From Mycolicibacterium sp. CBMA 234 (GTDB lineage: Bacteria; Actinomycetota; Actinomycetes; Mycobacteriales; Mycobacteriaceae): DNA of 64,000 nt. This document shows positions 57,625 to 64,000 of the stretch, in pieces. The notes under the pieces are model-generated. The model had not been told where the DNA came from. It searched no databases and worked only from the letters and a program-made list of their open reading frames with translations. Position 1 is the first letter of the stretch. Each line of letters begins with the position of its first letter. The stretch lies in NCBI RefSeq assembly GCF_009729415.1, contig NZ_MPKW01000018.1:310001-374000 (forward strand), in the 5' to 3' direction. The position numbers were made by a program, and so were the translations under genes.

Positions 57625-58326
57625 TCACAGGCGGCGAGTCAACGCTTCGGCTGCGGCCAGCAGATCGGTCGCCCAGCGGACGCCGGGCCGGCGTCCCATG
57701 CGATCGATCGGGCCGGACACCGACACCGCCGCGATCACCGCACCGCGGTTGTCCCGCACCGGAGCTGACACACTCGCCACGCCGGGTTCCCGTTCAGCAG
57801 CACTCTGCGCCCAGCCGCGCCGGCGCACTTCCGCCAGGACCCGGTCGGTGAACTTCGCAGTCGGCAGCACTGCCTGCTGCGTCGCGGGATCGCTGTACGC
57901 CAGCAGCACTTTGGCGCCCGAGCCGGCGGTCATCGGAAGGCGGGTGCCGACCGGAACGGTGTCTCGTAGGCCCGACGGCGGTTCCAGTGCCATGACGCAC
58001 ACCCGGGCCATGCCTTCGCGGCGGTACAGCTGCACGCTCTCGCCGGTGATCTCGCGCAGCCGTGGCAGCACCGCGCCGGCGGCGCTCAGCAGCGGGTCGT
58101 TGACCTGGCCGGCCAACTCGGTCAGTGCCGGGCCGAGGCGCCACCGTCCTTCGGTGTCGCGGGCCAGAAGTCGGTGTACCTCAAGGCCTGCGGCCAGCCG
58201 GTGGGCGGTGGCCCGGGGCAACCCCGTGCGGGTGCATAGTTCGGCCAGGCCACAGGGTGACTCGGCCACTGAATGCAGCACACCCACGGCTTTGTCGAGG
58301 ACGCCGATGCCGCTATCCTGTCTCAC
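57625..58326 (-). CDS. IclR family transcriptional regulator
   Basis: 233 residues. The winged helix-turn-helix is at the N-terminus ([19 protein letters not shown] followed by [20 protein letters not shown]), and the C-terminal effector domain is typical ([40 protein letters not shown]). It is divergent from leuC with a 74-nt gap, as in Mtb (Rv2989 with leuCD). The IclR regulator likely controls leuCD and itself. A -10 TAGTAT (58333-58338) lies 6 nt before the GTG at 58326. Confidence 0.9.
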   Translation of the reverse strand: MRQDSGIGVLDKAVGVLHSVAESPCGLAELCTRTGLPRATAHRLAAGLEVHRLLARDTEGRWRLGPALTELAGQVNDPLLSAAGAVLPRLREITGESVQLYRREGMARVCVMALEPPSGLRDTVPVGTRLPMTAGSGAKVLLAYSDPATQQAVLPTAKFTDRVLAEVRRRGWAQSAAEREPGVASVSAPVRDNRGAVIAAVSVSGPIDRMGRRPGVRWATDLLAAAEALTRRL

Positions 58327-58332
58327 AGGGAG

Positions 58333-58338
58333 ATACTA
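58333..58338 (-). promoter_or_regulatory. -10 hexamer of IclR gene (leaderless)
   Basis: TAGTAT on the minus strand, 6 nt before the GTG at 58326. The probable IclR operator lies just upstream of it. Confidence 0.5.
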
Positions 58339-58341
58339 ACG

Positions 58342-58356
58342 TCCCGCATTGTGGGA
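58342..58356. promoter_or_regulatory. Near-perfect palindrome, probable IclR operator
   Basis: A 15-nt palindrome tcccgcattgtggga pairs at 6 of 7 symmetric positions around a central T. It sits in the IclR-leuC intergenic gap, immediately upstream of the IclR -10. A dimer bound here could block both promoters. Confidence 0.55.
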
Positions 58357-58400
58357 TGGTAGATCGGCTCCCCGCGGATCGCGGAAGGAACTGCACAGTC

Positions 58401-59825
58401 ATGACGAACAAGCCACGCACCATGGCGGAGAAGGTCTGGGCGGACCACGTGGTGGTCGAAGGCGCCGGCGAGGGCGCTGCCCGCGAACCCGATCTCATCT
58501 ATATAGATCTGCATCTCGTGCACGAGGTCACCAGCCCGCAGGCGTTCGACGGTCTGCGGCTGGCGGGTCGCCCGGTGCGGCGCCCGGACCTGACCATCGC
58601 GACCGAGGACCACAACGTCCCGACCATCGACATCGACAAGCCGATCGCGGATCCCGTGTCGCGCACTCAGGTTGAGACGCTGCGGCGCAACTGTGGGGAA
58701 TTCGGCATCCGGCTGCACCCGATGGGTGACGCGCAGCAGGGCATCGTGCACATCATCGGTCCGCAGCTGGGCCTGACCCAGCCCGGCATGACTGTGGTGT
58801 GCGGCGACAGCCACACCTCCACGCACGGTGCCTTCGGTGCCATCGCCATGGGTATCGGCACCTCCGAGGTCGAGCACGTGCTGGCCACGCAGACGTTGCC
58901 ACTCAAGCCGTTCAAGACCATGGCGGTCAACGTCGACGGCGTGCTGCCCGACGGTGTCAGTGCGAAAGACATCATCCTCGCGGTGATCGCCAAGATCGGT
59001 ACCGGCGGCGGGCAGGGGCACGTCATCGAATACCGCGGCAGCGCCATCGAATCGCTGTCGATGGAAGGGCGGATGACGATCTGCAACATGAGCATCGAAG
59101 CCGGCGCCCGTGCCGGCATGGTGGCTCCCGACGAGACGACGTTCGAGTACCTCAAGGGCCGTTCGCACGCGCCGCAGGGCTCGGATTGGGATGCGGCCGT
59201 TGCGGCGTGGACCGCGTTGCGTACTGACGAGGGCGCCGAATTCGACACCGAGGTGTACCTCGACGCGGCCGCCCTGAGCCCGTTCGTTACCTGGGGAACC
59301 AACCCTGGACAAGGCGTACCACTGTCGGCCAATGTGCCGGACCCGGAGATGATCTTCGACGAAGGAGAGCGGGTCGCCGCCGAAAAGGCGTTGGCCTACA
59401 TGGATCTTCAGGCCAATACGCCGATGCGGGAGATCGCGGTGGACACCGTGTTCGTTGGCTCGTGCACCAATGGGCGCATCGAGGATCTGCGCGTGGTGGC
59501 AGATGTCCTGCGCGGTCGCAAGGTCGCGGGCGGTGTGCGGATGCTGGTGGTGCCCGGGTCCATGGCGGTGCGTGCACAGGCCGAATCCGAGGGTCTGGGC
59601 GAGGTTTTCACCGCAGCAGGCGCGGAATGGCGGCAGGCCGGTTGCTCGATGTGTCTGGGCATGAACCCCGATCAGTTGGCGCCGGGGGAGCGCAGCGCGT
59701 CCACCTCGAACCGCAATTTCGAAGGCCGCCAAGGCAAAGGCGGTCGCACTCATCTGGTGTCACCCGCTGTCGCCGCCGCCACCGCGGTGCGCGGAACCCT
59801 TTCTTCCCCCGCCGATCTGAGCTAG
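58401..59825 (+). CDS. leuC: 3-isopropylmalate dehydratase large subunit
   Basis: 474 residues, the family size. It isomerises 2- to 3-isopropylmalate with LeuD through an aconitase-type [4Fe-4S] cluster. The cluster Cys are in [13 protein letters not shown] and [32 protein letters not shown] is the aconitase signature. The ATG at 58401 is the family start, preceded by GAAGGAA; the in-frame extension upstream is a shadow through IclR antisense. It is followed by leuD after 12 nt and is likely regulated by the divergent IclR. Confidence 0.96.
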   Translation: MTNKPRTMAEKVWADHVVVEGAGEGAAREPDLIYIDLHLVHEVTSPQAFDGLRLAGRPVRRPDLTIATEDHNVPTIDIDKPIADPVSRTQVETLRRNCGEFGIRLHPMGDAQQGIVHIIGPQLGLTQPGMTVVCGDSHTSTHGAFGAIAMGIGTSEVEHVLATQTLPLKPFKTMAVNVDGVLPDGVSAKDIILAVIAKIGTGGGQGHVIEYRGSAIESLSMEGRMTICNMSIEAGARAGMVAPDETTFEYLKGRSHAPQGSDWDAAVAAWTALRTDEGAEFDTEVYLDAAALSPFVTWGTNPGQGVPLSANVPDPEMIFDEGERVAAEKALAYMDLQANTPMREIAVDTVFVGSCTNGRIEDLRVVADVLRGRKVAGGVRMLVVPGSMAVRAQAESEGLGEVFTAAGAEWRQAGCSMCLGMNPDQLAPGERSASTSNRNFEGRQGKGGRTHLVSPAVAAATAVRGTLSSPADLS

Positions 59826-59837
59826 GAGCGCACTGTC

Positions 59838-60431
59838 ATGGAGGCTTTCCACACCCATACCGGAATCGGCGTTCCGCTGCGCCGGTCCAATGTCGACACC
59901 GACCAGATCATCCCCGCGGTGTACCTGAAGCGCGTCACCCGAACGGGTTTCGAGGACGGATTGTTCGCCGGGTGGCGCACCGATCCGTCGTTCATTCTCA
60001 ATCAGCAGCCGTTCGATCGCGGCTCAGTTCTGGTTGCCGGTCCTGATTTCGGCACCGGGTCCTCCCGCGAACATGCGGTGTGGGCGTTGATGGATTACGG
60101 ATTCCGGGTCGTCATCTCGTCGCGCTTCGCAGATATTTTTCGCGGCAATTCCGGCAAGGCCGGATTGCTTGCCGCGGAGGTCGCGCAGGACGATGTCGAA
60201 TTGCTTTGGAAGCTCATCGAGCAGCAGCCGGGGCTGGAAATCACTGTGAATCTTCAAGATCGGAATGTCACCGCGGGAACGGTCGTGGTGCCCTTCAAGA
60301 TTGACGATTACACCGCGTGGCGGTTGCTCGAAGGTCTTGACGATATAGGCCTTACGCTGCAGAAACTCTCGGATATTGAAGCATTCGAGGCGACCCGACC
60401 GAGCTACAAACCGCGCACTCTGCCGGCCTGA
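59838..60431 (+). CDS. leuD: 3-isopropylmalate dehydratase small subunit
   Basis: 197 residues. It is the swivelling aconitase-like domain that completes the active site with LeuC. Conserved motifs: [50 protein letters not shown] and [22 protein letters not shown] at 59838 follows a GGAG-containing stretch. No terminator with a clear U-run follows; the 248-nt gap to hupB contains the hupB promoter. Confidence 0.95.
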   Translation: MEAFHTHTGIGVPLRRSNVDTDQIIPAVYLKRVTRTGFEDGLFAGWRTDPSFILNQQPFDRGSVLVAGPDFGTGSSREHAVWALMDYGFRVVISSRFADIFRGNSGKAGLLAAEVAQDDVELLWKLIEQQPGLEITVNLQDRNVTAGTVVVPFKIDDYTAWRLLEGLDDIGLTLQKLSDIEAFEATRPSYKPRTLPA

Positions 60432-60679
60432 CCGAGTCGCTCCGCAGGTTCCGTCCGCGGGCCTGCGGAGCAATTTCGGCACTCGGGCGCAGCTCGAATC
60501 CCTGCCCCTGCACCAGGTTCGAAAAACCTGTGAGCCACCTCCCAAGTGGGCCAACCGGATTGCCGATTCACGCCACAGCTATGCCCGAAACTGGGCGTGG
60601 CTCTTGGAAATCGGCGGGTTCTGGGTTTACCGTGTGCATTAGTCGGTCCACGCAGGGCCACTGAATTCGGAGGTTTTGG
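60432..60679 (+). other. Intergenic region between leuD and hupB
   Basis: 248 nt without a gene. It contains a possible small hairpin close to the leuD stop (60448-60476 is self-complementary around gcggg) and the hupB promoter at its 3' part. Confidence 0.5.
60604..60633 (+). promoter_or_regulatory. hupB promoter
   Basis: -35 TTGGAA (60604-60609) and -10 TACCGT (60628-60633) with 18-nt spacing. The -10 is identical to that of ilvB. A GGAGGT ribosome-binding site follows at 60669-60674, 5 nt before the ATG. Confidence 0.6.
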
Positions 60680-61342
60680 ATGAACAAAGCAGAACTTATC
60701 GATGCCCTGACAGACAAGCTGGGCACCGATCGTCGTCAGGCCACCGCGGCCGTGGAGCACATCGTCGACACCATCGTGCGCGCCGTGCACAAGGGTGAGA
60801 GCGTCACCATCACCGGCTTCGGCGTCTTCGAGCAGCGCCGCCGTGCCGCCCGCGTCGCGCGCAACCCGCGCACCGGCGAGACCGTCAAGGTGAAGCCGAC
60901 CTCGGTTCCGGCCTTCCGCCCGGGTGCTCAGTTCAAGGCTGTTGTCGCTGGCTCACAGCGTCTTTCGGCTGACGGCCCCGCCGTGAAGCGCGGTGCCACC
61001 GCAGCTCCGGCCAAGCGCGGCGCCGCCAAGAAGGCCGCTCCCGCCAAGAAGGCCGCTCCCGCCAAGAAGGCCGCCGCCACCAAGGCTGCTCCGGCCAAGA
61101 AGGCCGCTCCCGCCAAGAAGGCCGCCGCCACCAAGGCTGCTCCGGCTAAGAAGGCTGCTCCGGCTAAGAAGGCCGCTCCCGCCAAGAAGGTCGCCGCCAC
61201 CAAGGCTGCTCCGGCTAAGAAGGCTGCTCCGGCTAAGAAGGCCGCTCCCGCCAAGAAGGTTGCCGCCAAGGCTCCGGTTAAGAAGGCCGCTGCCAAGGCT
61301 CCCGCGAAGAAGGCTGCGCCCGCCAAGAAGGGCCGCCGCTAA
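60680..61342 (+). CDS. hupB: HU-like nucleoid protein HupB with Lys/Ala/Pro tail
   Basis: 220 residues. The N-terminal HU domain (about 1-90) has the DNA-binding arm [34 protein letters not shown]. The C-terminal about 120 residues are repeated [11 protein letters not shown] units, the histone H1-like tail seen in mycobacterial HupB. It compacts DNA, and in Mtb also binds RNA and affects iron uptake genes and cell-wall features. It ends in KKGRR. The gene has its own promoter and a strong convergent terminator after it. Confidence 0.96.
   Translation: MNKAELIDALTDKLGTDRRQATAAVEHIVDTIVRAVHKGESVTITGFGVFEQRRRAARVARNPRTGETVKVKPTSVPAFRPGAQFKAVVAGSQRLSADGPAVKRGATAAPAKRGAAKKAAPAKKAAPAKKAAATKAAPAKKAAPAKKAAATKAAPAKKAAPAKKAAPAKKVAATKAAPAKKAAPAKKAAPAKKVAAKAPVKKAAAKAPAKKAAPAKKGRR
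61022..61290 (+). repeat. Tandem coding repeats in hupB tail
   Basis: Higher-order units are visible. Two 51-nt units precede two units of about 66-69 nt built of 18-nt AAPAKK-coding repeats capped by a 15-nt AATK/VAATK segment. Near-identical copies predict copy-number variation by slippage. Confidence 0.8.
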
Positions 61343-61366
61343 GCGCTATCCGATAGGTCCGACTCG

Positions 61367-61400
61367 GACACGCCGTGGATCATCCGATCCACGGCGTGTC
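61367..61400. terminator. Bidirectional terminator between hupB and mutT1
   Basis: A perfect 14-bp stem (61367-61380 with 61387-61400) with 6-nt loop lies between the convergent stops. There is no U-run, but stem and position support termination. Confidence 0.7.
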
Positions 61401-61414
61401 TGTGTGTGGGGGAG

Positions 61415-62344
61415 CTAGCGCTTGACTGGCAGTGCGCTGCCCAGATGGTCAGCGGCGATCACGCTATCGCCGTGCAGCGTGATGACCCACATGCTGCCCT
61501 TGCGATTACGGGATTTGTCCGGCTTGACGCCGCTGCGCTCGCACCACCACGAGATCAGATCGGGGATCACCTTCCCCTGCGTACAGATCACCGGGACGGA
61601 ATCCGGATCACCCTTCGCAGCGATCTTCACGACTCGCTTCCGTGCCGCATCAGGATCGGTGGCGTAGGCCTCTTCTGTCAGCGTCGGCTCGTCGCGCACC
61701 GAGACACCGAGCTCCTGAGCCAACGGCTCAACAGTCTGGTGACACCGGGTCCGAGATGCGGCGTAGACGTCGCTGGCACCGAAGGCGAGCAGTTGCCCGA
61801 CAAGCGATTCCGCTTGCGCCCGGCCCCGCTTGTCGAGCGGCCGCAACTGATCGTCACCTGTGTACCGAGCCCTGCGCCCCGCCGTTGCGTGTCGCACGAT
61901 CAGCACCGTGCGGGTATCGGACGGTCGACGGATGAAGCGGCGCAGCACCTTTCGATCATGGGAGTACTGCAGCCGGGCCATGGCGTCGGCCGCCGGCAGC
62001 CAATCGAGCTCATCCACCTCGGAATTGGGGGTGAACGCACCGCCAGTGCTGCGGGCCGCCCAATAGCGCACCTTCTTGGTGCCGTGGTCCAGCGGATAGC
62101 TCACCGTGGCCAGACGCCGGCCCAGCACCGACTCGTGGCCGGTCTCCTCCAAGATTTCGCGGACCGCCGTAACCGGTTCGGTCTCACCGGGATCCACCTT
62201 GCCCTTGGGTAGCGACCAGTCGTCGTAGCGGGGTCGGTGCACGACCGCGATCAGCGGAGTGCCCGACGCATCAGGACGCCACAGCACTGCCCCGGCCGCC
62301 AATACCGGCGTCACGCGGATGTCGTGCGCCGTCTTGTTCGGCAC
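61415..62344 (-). CDS. mutT1: MutT1-like Nudix hydrolase fused to histidine-phosphatase domain
   Basis: 309 residues. The N-terminal Nudix domain (about 1-140) has the box [20 protein letters not shown], matching GX5EX7REUXEEXGU. The C-terminal domain (about 145-309) is a phosphoglycerate-mutase-like histidine phosphatase, with RHA ([14 protein letters not shown]) and a late conserved His in [15 protein letters not shown] region. Mycobacterial MutT1 hydrolyses 8-oxo-(d)GTP and related nucleotides to protect against oxidative mutagenesis. The GTG at 62344 is preceded by AGGAG at 5 nt. It is downstream of ppk by 64 nt, as in Mtb. Confidence 0.92.
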   Translation of the reverse strand: MPNKTAHDIRVTPVLAAGAVLWRPDASGTPLIAVVHRPRYDDWSLPKGKVDPGETEPVTAVREILEETGHESVLGRRLATVSYPLDHGTKKVRYWAARSTGGAFTPNSEVDELDWLPAADAMARLQYSHDRKVLRRFIRRPSDTRTVLIVRHATAGRRARYTGDDQLRPLDKRGRAQAESLVGQLLAFGASDVYAASRTRCHQTVEPLAQELGVSVRDEPTLTEEAYATDPDAARKRVVKIAAKGDPDSVPVICTQGKVIPDLISWWCERSGVKPDKSRNRKGSMWVITLHGDSVIAADHLGSALPVKR

Positions 62345-62408
62345 CTGTGCTCCTGGATGTGGTTGTCGGGGTCAGGGTTTCACGCTGCGGCGGGCACGGC
62401 TGGCGCAA

Positions 62409-64000
62409 CTAGGGAGTGCGGTGCCGCTCCATGATCGACACCTGGTGATCCCGAACCTTCTCGCCTTCCTTGGGCAGAGCCGTCCAGTGTCCGTCCGGCT
62501 CCAGCTCCCAGCAGCGGGTCGCGGGATCCATCGCGGAATCGAACACCCCGCTCAGTTCTTCGGTCAGTCTCGGGTCCTTCACTTGCACCATGACCTCAAC
62601 GCGACGGTCGAGATTACGATGCATCATGTCGGCGCTGCCGATCCAGAATTCATTGATGGCGTTGAAGTGAATAACGCGTGAATGTTCAAGGAAGCGGCCG
62701 AGAATCGAGCGCACGACGATGTTCTCGGAGAATCCCTCGGCACCCGGACGCAACGCGCAGATACCCCGCACCACAACCTCGACGCGGACCCCGGCCTGCG
62801 ACGCCCGGTACAGCGCGTCGATGACCTGCTCGTCGACCAGAGCGTTCATCTTCATCCGAATGCGGCCGTCGCCGCCGGCCCGCTTGGCCTCGATCTCGCG
62901 CTCGATGCGCTCGATGATGCCGCGCCGCACGCTGTGCGGGGCCACCAGCAGGTTGCGGTACGACACCTTGCGCGAGTACCCGGTCAATGAGTTGAAGAGG
63001 TCGGTGAGGTCGGCGCCGATCTCGGGTGCGGCGGTGAGCAGGCCCACATCTTCGTACAGGCGTGCGGTTTTCGGGTTGTAGTTGCCGGTGCCTATGTGGC
63101 AGTAGCGGCGGATCGTGGAACCCTCCCGGCGCACGACCAATGAAGTCTTGCAGTGGGTCTTGAGTCCGATGAGTCCGTACACCACATGCACGCCCGCTTG
63201 CTCCAGCGCGCGGGCCCACTTGATGTTGGCCTGTTCGTCGAACCGGGCCTTGATCTCCACCAGCGCCACCACCTGCTTGCCGGCCTCGGCGGCGTCGATC
63301 AGCGCGTTGACGATCGGTGAATCACCGGAGGTCCGGTACAGGGTCTGCTTGATGGCCAACACATTCGGATCGGCGGCTGCCTGCTCGATGAACCGCTGGA
63401 CCGTGGTGGAGAAGGAGTCGTACGGGTGGTGCACCAGGACGTCGCCGTCCCGAAGCGTGGCGAAAATGCTCTTCGGGGTCTCGCGTTCGCCGAAGGCCGG
63501 GGGAGTGGCCGGCACGAACGGCCGGTCCTTCAGATCCGGACGGTCCACCCCGTAGATCTGCCACAGTGACGAAAGGTCCAGCAGCCCAGGCACTTCGATG
63601 ACATCGCCGGGGTGCACATCCAGCTCGCGCAGCAGCAGATCGAGCATGTTCTCGGTCATGTCGGTGGCGACTTCGAGCCGCACCGGCGACCCGAACCGTC
63701 GGCGCGCAAGCTCGCGTTCCAAGGCCTGCAGCAGGTCCTCGTCGCGGTCCTCTTCGACTTCGAAGTCGGCATTACGCGTGATCCGGAACGCGTGATGTTC
63801 GACGATCTCGAGCCCCGGGAACAGCACCGGCAGGAACGCCGAGATGAGATCCTCCATGGGCAGGAACCGCACCCGCGACTTGACGTCGTCGGCCGTCGAA
63901 CCCGGCTCGTGCATCTCCACGAACCGATCGACGTTGTCCGGCACCTTGATTCGGGCGAAGTGCTGGGTGCCGTCCTCCGGATTGCGCACGGTGATGGCCA
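62409..64000 (-). CDS. ppk: Polyphosphate kinase Ppk1, C-terminal part (gene continues past window)
   Basis: About 530 residues are visible; the first about 200 lie beyond position 64000. Ppk1 polymerises the gamma phosphate of ATP into polyphosphate and can act in reverse. The catalytic PLD-type domain is clear. The autophosphorylated His is in [19 protein letters not shown], and the second His/Lys set is in [19 protein letters not shown] and [18 protein letters not shown]. The C-terminus RHRTP and stop are complete. In Mtb ppk1 also precedes mutT1. Polyphosphate and guanosine nucleotide handling are plausible links between the two. Confidence 0.95.
   Translation of the reverse strand, partial: AITVRNPEDGTQHFARIKVPDNVDRFVEMHEPGSTADDVKSRVRFLPMEDLISAFLPVLFPGLEIVEHHAFRITRNADFEVEEDRDEDLLQALERELARRRFGSPVRLEVATDMTENMLDLLLRELDVHPGDVIEVPGLLDLSSLWQIYGVDRPDLKDRPFVPATPPAFGERETPKSIFATLRDGDVLVHHPYDSFSTTVQRFIEQAAADPNVLAIKQTLYRTSGDSPIVNALIDAAEAGKQVVALVEIKARFDEQANIKWARALEQAGVHVVYGLIGLKTHCKTSLVVRREGSTIRRYCHIGTGNYNPKTARLYEDVGLLTAAPEIGADLTDLFNSLTGYSRKVSYRNLLVAPHSVRRGIIERIEREIEAKRAGGDGRIRMKMNALVDEQVIDALYRASQAGVRVEVVVRGICALRPGAEGFSENIVVRSILGRFLEHSRVIHFNAINEFWIGSADMMHRNLDRRVEVMVQVKDPRLTEELSGVFDSAMDPATRCWELEPDGHWTALPKEGEKVRDHQVSIMERHRTP

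Noticed and set aside
58323..59753. Long frame antisense to leuC
   Set aside because: Shadow of leuC; crosses the IclR-leuC control region.
61022..61290. CRISPR array
   Set aside because: Repeats are in frame, encode AAPAKK units and have no spacers.

Overview
This is a chromosomal window from a high-GC, fast-growing-type mycobacterium (Mycolicibacterium/Mycobacterium sensu lato). The evidence is the gene content and order (helY, pepE, ligA, gatCAB/pfkA, ilvBNC, serA, leuB, gltX, leuCD, hupB with a long Lys/Ala/Pro tail, mutT1, ppk), the mycobacterial transporter IrtAB, Tat signals, frequent GTG starts and many leaderless promoters. The species cannot be fixed from the sequence alone. Comparisons with M. 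tuberculosis (Mtb) gene order are from memory of the H37Rv map.

Layout. 1-7.2 kb: the tatC end, helicase helY, an MBL-fold hydrolase, a DUF4333 membrane protein, a 5'-3' exonuclease and the dipeptidase pepE (the Mtb Rv2093c-Rv2089c block). 7.3-12 kb: a YjbR protein, an ABC1 kinase, a three-gene cassette (TetR, PF10118 di-iron protein, ICMT-like methyltransferase) with a clear palindromic operator, and a SAM methyltransferase. 12-18 kb: ligA, then a four-gene speE operon (DUF4178-DUF4247-DUF350-spermidine synthase), then an ACT protein. 18-27 kb: gatC-gatA-pfkA-gatB with a small exported protein inserted, a membrane protein, lppZ, a DoxX protein and a Cfp6-like protein. 27-31 kb: ilvB-ilvN-ilvC behind a Leu/Val leader-peptide attenuator. 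31-37.6 kb: irtA-irtB behind an IdeR-like box, a WrbA-like flavoprotein and an FAD oxidoreductase. 37.6-40.2 kb: serA-leuB. 40.3-49.8 kb: an accessory stretch with a class A beta-lactamase, a DUF7373 lipoprotein, a DHFR-like gene with an apparent internal deletion, small membrane proteins, a propeller lipoprotein, a 740-residue aromatic/proline repeat protein and two AT-richer tandem paralogues. 49.8-64 kb: an MFS transporter, a lipase, a FAH-family protein, gltX with tRNA-Gln and tRNA-Glu, a DUF1501/DUF1800 Tat pair, IclR, leuCD, hupB, mutT1 and the 3' part of ppk.

How it works together. The core is branched-chain amino acid synthesis (ilvBNC, leuB, leuCD) plus serine synthesis (serA). It carries two visible control points: translation-coupled attenuation before ilvB and an IclR-type palindrome before leuC. 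gatCAB, gltX and an adjacent tRNA-Gln serve the indirect route to Gln-tRNA(Gln). irtAB imports ferric siderophore.

The most unusual features are the mosaic order, in which blocks that are far apart in Mtb (helY-pepE, speE operon, irtAB) are interleaved here with the ligA-ppk backbone, and the 40-50 kb accessory island with its repeat protein and orphan paralogue pair. No CRISPR array, prophage or insertion sequence was seen.
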